Source: Solirubrobacteraceae bacterium (lineage in GTDB: Bacteria > Actinomycetota > Thermoleophilia > Solirubrobacterales > Solirubrobacteraceae). Taken from it: a stretch of 64,000 nt of DNA. The first letter of the stretch is position 1, and every line of letters starts with the position of its first letter. The DNA is taken from assembly GCA_025449845.1 (NCBI GenBank), contig JANWIP010000031.1, forward strand, positions 1-64,000, read 5' to 3'. The notes beneath the pieces were generated by a model. The model ran no database searches. It saw only the letters and a list, made by a program, of their open reading frames with translations, and had not been told where the DNA came from. Position numbers and translations under genes: made by a program. Below are positions 24,234 through 31,359 of this stretch, in pieces.

Positions 24234-25229
24234 ATGAATTTGTTGCTCATCACTGGTGCGGGGGCGAGCCGGAGCCTTGGCGAGCCCGATGACCCGCTAC
24301 CGCTCATGCCGGACTGGTCTGATGCGCTTTGTACGGCGCTCGATGGCGCAGAGCAAGGGCTTGCGACGGCCTGTCACTTGGCGCCAGGAATGAGCGGGGA
24401 GGCATTCGAGGAAGCTCTCGGGCTTCTTCTCCGCTGGCAACAGGTTCGCCATTTAGAGGAGCGCTTTGCTGGTCTTGGCGGCCCAAATCCCGGCTTGGTG
24501 GGCGGCGAAGTCATGCAGTCCAGAAACCGGACTACAACGCGCCTTCAGGAGATCGTCAGGGTGGTCAACCAGACGCTATACGACCAGTTTGGGCAAAGGC
24601 GCGTAAACGACGAGCGAGCGGTAGAAGCATATAAGGCCCTTCTCGATACACAACTCGACGTGAGCGGCCTTGTGGTAGCGACGACGAACTACGACCGCGC
24701 TGGCGAGGCGGCGTTGGCAGGGTTAGGCAGGCAGGTTGACACTGGCTTCCGGAATGCCCCCGGACGCACACCTGCATTAGAAATGCATGGCCTCGTAGAG
24801 TCTTCAAATGCGGAAGTCACGCCATACCTCCATCTCCACGGCTCGGTTGGTTGGTACGAGCGAGAAGGGACGGTCTTCGACCACGCGGCCGACCAACCTT
24901 TCAACCCATCGTTGGGAACACCCGTGGTGCTCTACCCGGATCCCGAGAAGGACCCAACCAACGATGCAACTGTGAGTGATCTGTGGACGGAGTTTCGTGT
25001 GGCGCTCAGCACTGCGGACCATGTGCTCGTACTCGGGCATTCTCTCCATGATCCGGCGCTTGTGAGCGCGATCCGCGCTGCGAAGCCGCGAAAGCTGGCA
25101 GTGACGATCTTCACTGATGACCAAGCCAAGTGGGTCAAGAAGCAACTCCCGTCCGCGATCCCAATGCGAACTGACTTTGGTCCAGAACTTGAGGTAGACG
25201 TGGCCGCCGTGGCTGCGTTTCGTGGCTAG
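24234..25229 (+). CDS. SIR2-like domain protein, candidate anti-phage NADase
   Basis: 331-residue single-domain protein of the SIR2-like (SIR2_2) group found in prokaryotic defence systems, where it degrades NAD+ on infection. Seen: ITGAGASRS at the N-terminus (NAD-binding glycine loop), VVATTNYDRAGEAAL (about 147-161, with the conserved Asn-Tyr-Asp), YLHLHGSVGWY (about 197-207, candidate active His) and VLVLGHSLHDPALVSAI (about 264-280). There is no second domain or obvious partner (no Argonaute, HerA or TIR gene nearby). It is alone in its orientation at the left of element 2. No ribosome binding site is visible, so the transcript may be leaderless. Confidence 0.82.
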   Translation: MNLLLITGAGASRSLGEPDDPLPLMPDWSDALCTALDGAEQGLATACHLAPGMSGEAFEEALGLLLRWQQVRHLEERFAGLGGPNPGLVGGEVMQSRNRTTTRLQEIVRVVNQTLYDQFGQRRVNDERAVEAYKALLDTQLDVSGLVVATTNYDRAGEAALAGLGRQVDTGFRNAPGRTPALEMHGLVESSNAEVTPYLHLHGSVGWYEREGTVFDHAADQPFNPSLGTPVVLYPDPEKDPTNDATVSDLWTEFRVALSTADHVLVLGHSLHDPALVSAIRAAKPRKLAVTIFTDDQAKWVKKQLPSAIPMRTDFGPELEVDVAAVAAFRG

Positions 25230-25372
25230 TTGCCACAATGTGCAGGTAAGCACGCGACCCTATAGGGCATGACCGCGAAGAGAAGCTACGGCAGACAATT
25301 GAAGACCTGTCTGAGGCCGACACGCAGGATAATCTCGGCTTCGTTATCTGCCGGCGCGGAGCGCTGAGGCCG

Positions 25373-25687
25373 TCATCGATGCCTCTTCGGGGACGTATCT
25401 TGCTTCTCGGCTTGGTCCATTGCATCTGCGAGTTGGCGCAGGTCGGCGTCGAGGGCACGTAGGAAGCGCATGGCAGTGTTCCAACGAACGCCGCGTTGGC
25501 CACGCTCGACGCGACCGACGAACGTGGGGTGCGCGTCGAGGCGGTCGGCAAGTTGCTCTTGGGTTAGTCCGGCCTGGCTGCGCAGCTCGCGCAGCGCGCG
25601 GCCGAGAACGATCTGATCGTGCTCGGTCGTCGTGGTGGCGGTGGCGTGTTTGCTCACGCCGGGAACGCTCGCGTGGCGGCCTAACAT
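25373..25687 (-). CDS. XRE-family helix-turn-helix regulator
   Basis: 104 residues. The helix-turn-helix lies at about 33-85: LGRALRELRSQAGLTQEQLADRL, then HPTFVGRVERGQRGV. A short acidic tail follows. The N-terminal 20 residues are polar and Thr-rich; a GTG about 11 codons in (VSKHAT) is a possible start. It is transcribed away from the 136-residue gene. A repressor role for the element is likely but unproven. Confidence 0.85.
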   Translation of the reverse strand: MLGRHASVPGVSKHATATTTTEHDQIVLGRALRELRSQAGLTQEQLADRLDAHPTFVGRVERGQRGVRWNTAMRFLRALDADLRQLADAMDQAEKQDTSPKRHR

Positions 25688-25880
25688 CCACCAGAGCCGT
25701 TTTGGTCTGATTCTGGTAGTCTTGGCTCATTCATAAAAGTGCCGGGGCACCGCTCACACGGCCCCCGGCGCGGCACCGAGAGCTGACACTCCCGGCACAG
25801 ACGACACCTTACCCGCATGGGCTGGGTGCCTTCCTCGCCAAGAGCCGGTCCTCGGGCCTCCAATGACAAGGAGACCCGAT

Positions 25881-26291
25881 ATGAACACCATCGCAATTCC
25901 CGCCTCGTTCCTGAGCATCATGCGCTCGGCCCTGGTCAGCGAGATGGGCCGAGTCACCAGTCTGATCGAGGACACGGCATGGCTACCTGAGTCCGAGCGC
26001 GCGCCCGAGTGGTGGGTCGGCCTGTGCGACGAGTTCGACGCTTGCCGCTCCCTTCTGGATCGCGTCGGCTGGACTGACCCGAAGCAGGAGGTCACGCGCT
26101 TCATCCATTTAGACGATGATCGCCAGGTGGTGCTCTTGAGGGCACTGAAGGCTCGGCTTGAAATCGAGCGGGACTACACGAAGGTCGAGCCGCACCTGAA
26201 GGGCGCCGTCCGGCAGAAGCGCACCGCCAAGCGCAACGTCAGGCAGATCGACAGTTTTTTTGCCACCACCGGCCTGAAGGGGGGTGAGTGA
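25881..26291 (+). CDS. 136-residue protein of the island, function unknown
   Basis: ATG with AAGGAG eight bases upstream. Soluble, mixed charge: IPASFLSIMRSALVSEMGRV, then ERAPEWWVGLCDEFDACRSL and a C-terminal basic part (VRQKRTAKRNVRQIDSFF). No family recognised. Its stop overlaps the start of the next gene (TGATG), so the pair is translationally coupled. Confidence 0.65.
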   Translation: MNTIAIPASFLSIMRSALVSEMGRVTSLIEDTAWLPESERAPEWWVGLCDEFDACRSLLDRVGWTDPKQEVTRFIHLDDDRQVVLLRALKARLEIERDYTKVEPHLKGAVRQKRTAKRNVRQIDSFFATTGLKGGE

Positions 26292-26554
26292 TGTCTGGCG
26301 TTCGGGAGACCGGGTGCCGCGTCGGCCAGTGTGACGCCGAGCGCGCCATCGTCGTGCAAGTGCTGCGGGACGACCACGACGAGCGTTGGTCGCGCGTGGA
26401 GCTTGAGAGCGAGATTCACGACGTGGAGCCGTTGACGATTAGCGATGCGTTGGAGACCCTGCGCCAGGAGGGCGTCGTGCATCTCTCGGGCGAGCTGGTG
26501 TGGGCCTCTCGGTGCGCGCGGCACTTGAACGTGCTGGGGATGGTCTCGATATGA
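26291..26554 (+). CDS. Small winged-helix-like protein
   Basis: 87 residues. The pattern AIVVQVLRDDHDERWSRVELE, DALETLRQEGVVHLSGELVW and a closing ASRCARHLNVLGM resembles the compact winged-helix proteins common in actinobacterial mobile elements. Probably DNA-binding, target unknown. It overlaps its upstream neighbour by one base and the next 28-residue frame by four. Confidence 0.6.
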   Translation: MSGVRETGCRVGQCDAERAIVVQVLRDDHDERWSRVELESEIHDVEPLTISDALETLRQEGVVHLSGELVWASRCARHLNVLGMVSI

Positions 26555-26637
26555 ACGCGGACAGAGCGCTTGCCGAGGCGGCGCGGCGGCTGGGGCCGGC
26601 ACGGAAGCGCGGCGCTCAGAAGTACAAGCAATCTTGA
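26551..26637 (+). CDS. 28-residue basic frame coupled to winged-helix gene
   Basis: ATGA overlap with the preceding stop; reads MNADRALAEAARRLGPARKR and ends GAQKYKQS. Helical and basic. The exact start/stop overlap is the only support; it may be a chance frame. Confidence 0.3.
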   Translation: MNADRALAEAARRLGPARKRGAQKYKQS

Positions 26638-26665
26638 TGGCGTGCCTTCAAAAAGGCGCTATCCT

Positions 26666-26950
26666 ATGAGCATGGCGCGCAAGAAGACAACCGTCTACCT
26701 GGAGCCCGACCTACTCACCGCGACGAAGACCCTCGCGGCCAGCTCGGGACGCCGCGAGTACGAGGTCATCGAGGATGCCCTGCGCGTCTACATGCGCAGC
26801 GAGGAGGCAGCCAAGAGCCGCCAGGAGCTGCGTGCGATGCTCGACCGATGGACGCAGGCCGGCGACGGCTTGAACGAAGACGAGGGGCTTGACCTCGCTA
26901 CCCGCGAAGTCCACGCTTACCGTCGCGAGCAACGCGAGCAGCATTCATAG
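26666..26950 (+). CDS. Ribbon-helix-helix antitoxin
   Basis: 94 residues. RKKTTVYLEPDLLTATKTLA is the DNA-binding strand-helix of the MetJ/CopG fold, followed by REYEVIEDALRVYM, then a longer acidic tail that would embrace the toxin. It lies 6 nt before a PIN-domain toxin. TATCCT touches the ATG at 26666, so the true start may be the ATG at 26672 on a leaderless transcript. GCCTT and AAGGC just upstream form a small inverted repeat, a possible autoregulatory operator. Confidence 0.8.
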   Translation: MSMARKKTTVYLEPDLLTATKTLAASSGRREYEVIEDALRVYMRSEEAAKSRQELRAMLDRWTQAGDGLNEDEGLDLATREVHAYRREQREQHS

Positions 26951-26956
26951 CCAGCG

Positions 26957-27376
26957 GTGCGCCGGGCCGTCTTTGATCCCAATGTGCTGATCTCAGCGCG
27001 ACTGTCTCCCAACGGCACGCCCGCGCAGCTGCTGGCCGCATGGATGGACGGGCAATTTGAGCTGGTGCTCAGCCCGGCGCTTCTCGCTGAGCTGGCCGGC
27101 GTGCTCGACCGGCCAAAGTTCCGTCGCTGGCTGACCGCTGAGGAAGCCCACGCTTTCGTGGGCAGGCTGCGGACCAGCGCCACCCTGATAGACGACCCCC
27201 CAACGGCTGCGCCAAGCACACCGGACCCCGGCGACGATTACCTCATCGCCCTCGCTCAAAAAGCCAACGCTGACTGCTTGGTCTCTGGCGATAGCGACCT
27301 CACTGGGTTGGCCGACCCTCACCCGCCGGTCTTCGCACCCCGCGCCTTTTTTGACAGCCTGCAAGAAGCAAAGTAG
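26957..27376 (+). CDS. PIN-domain toxin (VapC-like ribonuclease)
   Basis: 139 residues, PIN fold of the COG1569/PF13470 type. Acidic active-site residues are visible: FDPNVLISA (Asp 7), LLAELAGVLDRP (Glu about 45), DPGDDYLIALA (Asp about 93) and SGDSDLTGL (Asp about 113). The enzyme would cleave RNA with Mg2+ and be held in check by the RHH protein just upstream. GTG start. No truncation is seen, so the pair may be functional and may stabilise the otherwise decayed element. Confidence 0.85.
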   Translation: MRRAVFDPNVLISARLSPNGTPAQLLAAWMDGQFELVLSPALLAELAGVLDRPKFRRWLTAEEAHAFVGRLRTSATLIDDPPTAAPSTPDPGDDYLIALAQKANADCLVSGDSDLTGLADPHPPVFAPRAFFDSLQEAK

Positions 27377-27438
27377 ACGGGCTCCAGAGGGCGAACAGGG
27401 TGCATGGTGGCGGCTTGCGCCCGAACTCAAGAGGCACC

Positions 27439-27505
27439 CAGGGTGTTGATCTGCGTGTTGAGTTGGGTGTAGATCTATGAGATCGACACCCAATTCAACA
27501 CCCTG
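27439..27505. repeat. Nested, mutually exclusive hairpins
   Basis: TTGAGTTGGGTGT (27458-27470) pairs with ACACCCAATTCAA (27486-27498), extended inwards by GATC/GATC around a TATGA loop. CAGGGTGTTGA (27439-27449) can instead pair with TCAACACCCTG (27495-27505). The two pairings share 27495-27498, so they compete. Confidence 0.7.
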
Positions 27506-27673
27506 CTGCCCGCTCGCTCCCTGAATTTGGCTCTGCGCCTGGCTTTGAGGAAGGGGGTCCCCGCCTTTCCGCTGCGCTTCAACCCGGGGACCCCCTTCCT
27601 CGACCAAGACAAAACAGAGTTTGTCGAGGAACGCCAGGCGCAGAGTGTGGGCGGGAGCGAGCGGGCAGCAGGG
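27501..27673. repeat. Very large branched inverted repeat
   Basis: Three nested perfect arms: 27501-27521 with 27653-27673 (21 bp, starts CCCTGCTGCC), 27531-27543 with 27633-27645 (13 bp, CTCTGCGCCTGGC), and 27547-27563 with 27585-27601 (17 bp, starts GAGGAAGGGG). The right side has an extra 31 nt that forms its own hairpin (GACAAA/TTTGTC). In total 51 bp pair over 173 nt, with no T-run and no coding evidence. Confidence 0.8.
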
Positions 27674-27947
27674 CAGTGGAGGGACGAGAACAACAACAAA
27701 AGGGGACAGGTAAGAGGCAAGGACGAACAGGGGATGGGCAGGCGGCGGTAGTGGCGTCTGCTGGTGGTGGCCGGGCGGCGGGTGGCAGGAAGAGGAGAGC
27801 TACGTGGGGAGGATGGCGGTGGCGACTACGGGCGCGCATTGGTCTCATTGGGCGCGAGCGGCAGGGCGTGGCGCTGATGATCCTTGAGCGCGGTGAAAGT
27901 CAGCCGGCGACGGTTCGCCGAGAATGGCAATGGCAGGTCGCTCCCCC
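27674..27947. other. Purine-rich stretch, no gene recognised
   Basis: G/A-rich on the plus strand. Open frames exist but give low-complexity Gly/Arg/Gln sequence without family motifs, so they are not annotated. Confidence 0.4.
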
Positions 27948-28017
27948 GCTGTCAAGCAAGTAGAAGCCCCCGCCTGCGGCGGGGTACAGCCAGTCACATC
28001 ACTACTTGCTTGACAGC
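27948..28017. repeat. 16-bp inverted repeat enclosing a GC hairpin
   Basis: GCTGTCAAGCAAGTAG (27948-27963) and CTACTTGCTTGACAGC (28002-28017) are perfect arms. Between them CCCCGCC-TGC-GGCGGGG (27968-27984) forms a second hairpin. Confidence 0.75.
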
Positions 28018-28305
28018 TCCTCCACGACCTGCAACGGCGGCAATTGTGTTTGGGCATCCGCCCAAATGGCTCGGGAGAGCTCAGCACCCACAGGAGGACC
28101 CATAGACCATGCCCTCGCACGAACGCCACAGAACCGCCCAGACCCGCCACGGTGGCAGGGCCGGCTCGCCTCGGCTCGGGTCCCCTCGGCGCCAGATCGA
28201 CGCTCGGCTGGGGCAACGCAGAGCCAATCTCTTTGCACGACAGGTGGCCAGCCTGGCTTTTAAAGAAGAAGACCATGCAAGAACAGCCCGGACACACCAC
28301 GCCAA
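28018..28305. other. Decayed sequence before integrase remnant 3
   Basis: Frames are open but not protein-like. One ATG at 28109 has a good AGGAGG upstream, yet its product is an Arg/His-rich string. Probably eroded integrase or cargo sequence. Confidence 0.4.
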
Positions 28306-28590
28306 TCCGAACGGGCGTCTCGATCATGCTGCTGGCCACCAACTTCGACGTGACCTACGTCCAACACCAGGTCGGGCACAGCGAAAGCCGGATGACGCTG
28401 GACGTGTACGCGCAACTGCTGGACCGTCGCAAGCGCGAGCACGGCGCCGCGTTCGACGCGCTGCTCACAGACGCACGAGACACGCTCTACGGCCCCGATA
28501 CACCAGGGTTTAGCCCACCGTTTGGCCCACCAAATCCCGAAACGCCCGACGTGCCCCCCGAGCCGATCATGCCAACCCCCGGATTTGCAG
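28306..28590 (+). pseudogene. Truncated tyrosine integrase C-terminus (remnant 3)
   Basis: RTGVSIMLLATNFDVTYVQHQVGHSES and MTLDVYAQLLDRRKREHG carry the GH box and catalytic Tyr of a tyrosine recombinase. Everything N-terminal is missing. The frame reads on through a Pro-rich tail into the att core and stops inside the tRNA gene, so the natural C-terminus is unclear. It lies immediately beside tRNA-Arg, the site this recombinase type would use. Confidence 0.8.
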
Positions 28591-28602
28591 GGCATTCACA
28601 AG

Positions 28603-28675
<73 letters not shown>

Positions 28676-28731
28676 GGGATCGCACCGATGGGCCGGTGCG
28701 TCGCAGTGGGAGCTTAGCTACCGTTGGCGGA

Positions 28732-29772
28732 GTGGACCTGTCTGTGTTCTTCGCTGGGACTGGCGGCTCAGTGCCGGGGCCGCGGCGTGGGCTGCCTGCG
28801 ATCCTGGTGCGGCGCGGGGCGGATCGCCTGCTGTTCGACTGCGGGGAGGGGACGCAGCGGCAGTTGGTGCGCTCGGTGGGACTTGCGGACCTGGACAGCG
28901 TCTTCCTCACGCACTTTCATGCGGATCACTGGTTGGGGTTGCCGGGGATGCTGAAGTCCTTTGCGCTGCGGGAACGCGAGCAGCCGCTCACGATTTATGG
29001 GCCACCGGGGTTGCGGGATCTGATGGAGCAGGCTCGCTTCATCTATGGGCGCCTGCCCTATGAGCTGAGCGTCGCGGAGTTGCAGGCTACCGAGGCGGTC
29101 GAGCGGGACGGGTATCGGGTGGCCGCGATCCCCGTGAACCATCACCGCGGGCACGCCTTTGGGTATGCGCTCGTTGAGGACGCGCGGCCCGGGCATCTGG
29201 ACCCGGAGCTGGCTGAGCGGTTGGGGGTCACGCCAGGACCTGACTTCGGGCGCCTGCAGCGCGGAGAGACCGTCAACGGGGTGACGCCCGAACAGGTGAT
29301 GGGGGAGATACGTGAGGGGCGCAAGATCGTCATATCGGGGGATACCTCACCCTGCGAGGCGTTGCGGATCGCCGCGCACGAGGCGGATGTGCTGGTGCAT
29401 GAGGCCACCTTCACCGAGGAGGATGCGCCTCGCGCGCGCGAGACCGGACACAGCACTGCCCGCCAGGCGGCTGAGCTGGCCCGCGAGGCGCAGGTGCGCA
29501 TGCTGGCGTTGGTGCACCTGTCGATACGTCACTCCGCCTCGGACTGCAAGGCGCAGGCCCGCGCGGTGTTCCCAGCCGCGCAGGTGCCGCGCGACTTCGA
29601 CACCATCGAGGTGCCCTTTCCCGAGCGCGGCCCCCCACAGCTGGTGCGTTGGTCCGAGCGCGAGCGCGGGGCCGGGGAATCCGGGGTCGGCGTGGAAAAC
29701 GGCGGGCAGGTGGATGCCCCCAACGGGGATGGCACGGCAGGGGCGGATATGGAGCCTGTCGCCCCGCGCTGA
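28732..29772 (+). CDS. rnz: Ribonuclease Z
   Basis: Metallo-beta-lactamase-fold endonuclease of 346 residues that trims tRNA 3' trailers. The N-terminal FFAGTGGSVPGPRRG is typical of RNase Z; THFHADHWLGLPG is the zinc-binding HxHxDH motif; VISGDTSP and VHLSIRH carry further ligands. The GTG at 28732 is chosen because the open frame upstream runs backward through the tRNA gene. A polar tail of about 45 residues (SERERGAGESG onward) exceeds the usual length. Confidence 0.93.
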   Translation: MDLSVFFAGTGGSVPGPRRGLPAILVRRGADRLLFDCGEGTQRQLVRSVGLADLDSVFLTHFHADHWLGLPGMLKSFALREREQPLTIYGPPGLRDLMEQARFIYGRLPYELSVAELQATEAVERDGYRVAAIPVNHHRGHAFGYALVEDARPGHLDPELAERLGVTPGPDFGRLQRGETVNGVTPEQVMGEIREGRKIVISGDTSPCEALRIAAHEADVLVHEATFTEEDAPRARETGHSTARQAAELAREAQVRMLALVHLSIRHSASDCKAQARAVFPAAQVPRDFDTIEVPFPERGPPQLVRWSERERGAGESGVGVENGGQVDAPNGDGTAGADMEPVAPR

Positions 29773-29790
29773 TACATTCACCACAGAGTG

Positions 29791-29828
29791 CTCCTTTAAC
29801 CCGGTCCGGCGAGGCCAGGAAGGAAAAG
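29791..29828 (+). promoter_or_regulatory. PyrR-binding hairpin overlapping the pyrR ribosome binding site
   Basis: GGTCCGGCGAGGCC (29803-29816) fits the PyrR RNA loop (UCCxGxGAGGC). TCCTT (29792-29796) pairs with AAGGA (29820-29824), which is also the ribosome binding region ahead of the GTG at 29834. UMP-bound PyrR stabilising this hairpin would hide the site. No terminator is seen, so control appears translational, as known for mycobacterial pyrR. Confidence 0.7.
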
Positions 29829-29833
29829 AGACG

Positions 29834-30424
29834 GTGAGCAAAGAGAAGGTCGTCCTCACAGAGGACGACGTGCGGCGGGCGCTGGTGCGCATCGCCCATG
29901 AGATTGCCGAGCGAAACCCGCAAGCGCCCCAGGCGCAGACGCTGGTGATCGTGGGCATCCACCGCCGCGGGGCCTATCTGGCACGTCGCCTACAGACACT
30001 GCTCAGCGAGCTTTTGGGGTTCGACGTGCCGCTGGGGGATCTCGACATCGGTTTCTATCGCGACGACGTCGGGCGCAGGCCGCAGGCGCCGGTGGTGCAC
30101 GCCTCGCACATCGACTTCGATGTCAGCGGGCGCACCGTCGTGATCGTGGACGACGTGCTCTATACCGGGCGCACCGTGCGCGCCGCCATCGAGGCGCTTT
30201 TTGACTACGGCCGTCCCGCTCGCGTACAGCTTGCCGTGCTCGCCGATCGCGGTCACCGCGAGCTGCCCATTCGACCCGACTACGTGGGCAAGAACCTGCC
30301 CACCTCGCGCGAGGAGCATGTGCACGTGCGCATGCGTGAGCTGGACGATGTTGACGAGGTGGCGATCGGTGCCCTCAGCGCTGCCGCGCTGGCCGACACC
30401 AACGAGGGCGAGGCCCGCGCATGA
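29834..30424 (+). CDS. pyrR: Bifunctional pyr operon regulator / uracil phosphoribosyltransferase PyrR
   Basis: 196 residues, PRTase fold. The PRPP loop VVIVDDVLYTGRTVRAA (about 104-120) is diagnostic; VGIHRRGAYLARRL and a basic RNA-binding surface (DIGFYRDD) follow the PyrR pattern. It senses UMP and binds pyr mRNA; some homologues also make UMP from uracil. GTG start behind the candidate PyrR hairpin, so it probably autoregulates. ATGA overlap with pyrB. Confidence 0.95.
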   Translation: MSKEKVVLTEDDVRRALVRIAHEIAERNPQAPQAQTLVIVGIHRRGAYLARRLQTLLSELLGFDVPLGDLDIGFYRDDVGRRPQAPVVHASHIDFDVSGRTVVIVDDVLYTGRTVRAAIEALFDYGRPARVQLAVLADRGHRELPIRPDYVGKNLPTSREEHVHVRMRELDDVDEVAIGALSAAALADTNEGEARA

Positions 30425-31359
30425 AGCATCTGCTCTCCATCGAGGAACTCGACCGCGCGGCGATCGAGCGCATCGTGGGGGAGGCTGAGCGCTTCGCCGA
30501 GGTCTCCGATCGGGAGATCAAGAAGGTTCCCGCGCTGCGTGGACGCATGGTGCTGAATCTCTTCTATGAGGCCTCCACGCGCACTCGCTCCTCCTTCGAG
30601 CTAGCCGCCAAGCGGCTGTCCGCCGATGTCGTCAACTTTGCCGCCAGCGGTTCAAGCGTGGAGAAGGGGGAGTCTCTGAAGGACACCATCCTTACCCTCA
30701 GCGCACACAAGCCCGATGCGATCGTCATCCGCACCCCTTGGGCGGGCGCGGCCGAGCTGGTCTCGCGTTGGTGCTCGGCCGCCATCGTCAACGCGGGGGA
30801 TGGCAAGCACGAGCACCCCACGCAGGCCTTGCTCGATGTCTACACGCTGCGCCGCCGTCTGGGCTCGCTTGACGGCTGCTCGCTGTGGATCGTGGGAGAT
30901 GTCGCGCACTCGCGCGTCGCGCGCTCCAACATTCTCGCCTTCCAGAAGATGGGGGCCAAGGTGACCGTCGCCGGGCCGCCCACGCTGATCCCGCGGGGTA
31001 TCGAGGCGCTCGGTTGTGACGTGCGCTTCACCCTCAAGGAGCTGCCTTCGGCGGATGTGGTCTATGCGCTGCGGATGCAAAGCGAGCGCATGACGGACTC
31101 TTGGGTGCCTTCGATGCGCGAGTACGCCTCGCTGTACCAGATCAACGGCCGCCGTCTTTCGCCTCGGCAGGTGCTGATGCACCCCGGTCCCGTCAACCGC
31201 GGCGTGGAGCTCTCTGGTGAGGTGGTCGACTCCCCGCAAGCCATCATTACCGAGCAGGTCGAAGCAGGCGTGGTTGTGCGCATGGCCGTGCTCTACGAGC
31301 TCTTGTCAGGGGGACCTGTGCGTGGTCCCGTATCCGCGCCCGAGCCTCAGCTGGCGTGA
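30421..31359 (+). CDS. pyrB: Aspartate carbamoyltransferase catalytic subunit
   Basis: 312 residues; condenses carbamoyl phosphate with aspartate, the first committed step of pyrimidine synthesis. FYEASTRTRSSFELA is the carbamoyl-phosphate signature (about 42-56), HEHPTQALLDVYT and MHPGPVNRGVE complete the active site. No PyrI regulatory subunit is encoded here. Starts within the pyrR stop and ends overlapping pyrC. Confidence 0.97.
   Translation: MKHLLSIEELDRAAIERIVGEAERFAEVSDREIKKVPALRGRMVLNLFYEASTRTRSSFELAAKRLSADVVNFAASGSSVEKGESLKDTILTLSAHKPDAIVIRTPWAGAAELVSRWCSAAIVNAGDGKHEHPTQALLDVYTLRRRLGSLDGCSLWIVGDVAHSRVARSNILAFQKMGAKVTVAGPPTLIPRGIEALGCDVRFTLKELPSADVVYALRMQSERMTDSWVPSMREYASLYQINGRRLSPRQVLMHPGPVNRGVELSGEVVDSPQAIITEQVEAGVVVRMAVLYELLSGGPVRGPVSAPEPQLA

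Noticed and set aside
27676..27963. 95-codon Gly/Arg/Gln-rich frame
   Set aside because: Low-complexity composition of a purine-rich strand, running into an inverted repeat; no family motif.
27439..28017. CRISPR array or retron
   Set aside because: The repeats are inverted rather than spaced direct repeats, and no Cas or reverse transcriptase gene is present.
28109..28513. Open frame with a good AGGAGG before its ATG
   Set aside because: The product is an Arg/His-rich string in the wrong phase over the integrase remnant; no protein character.
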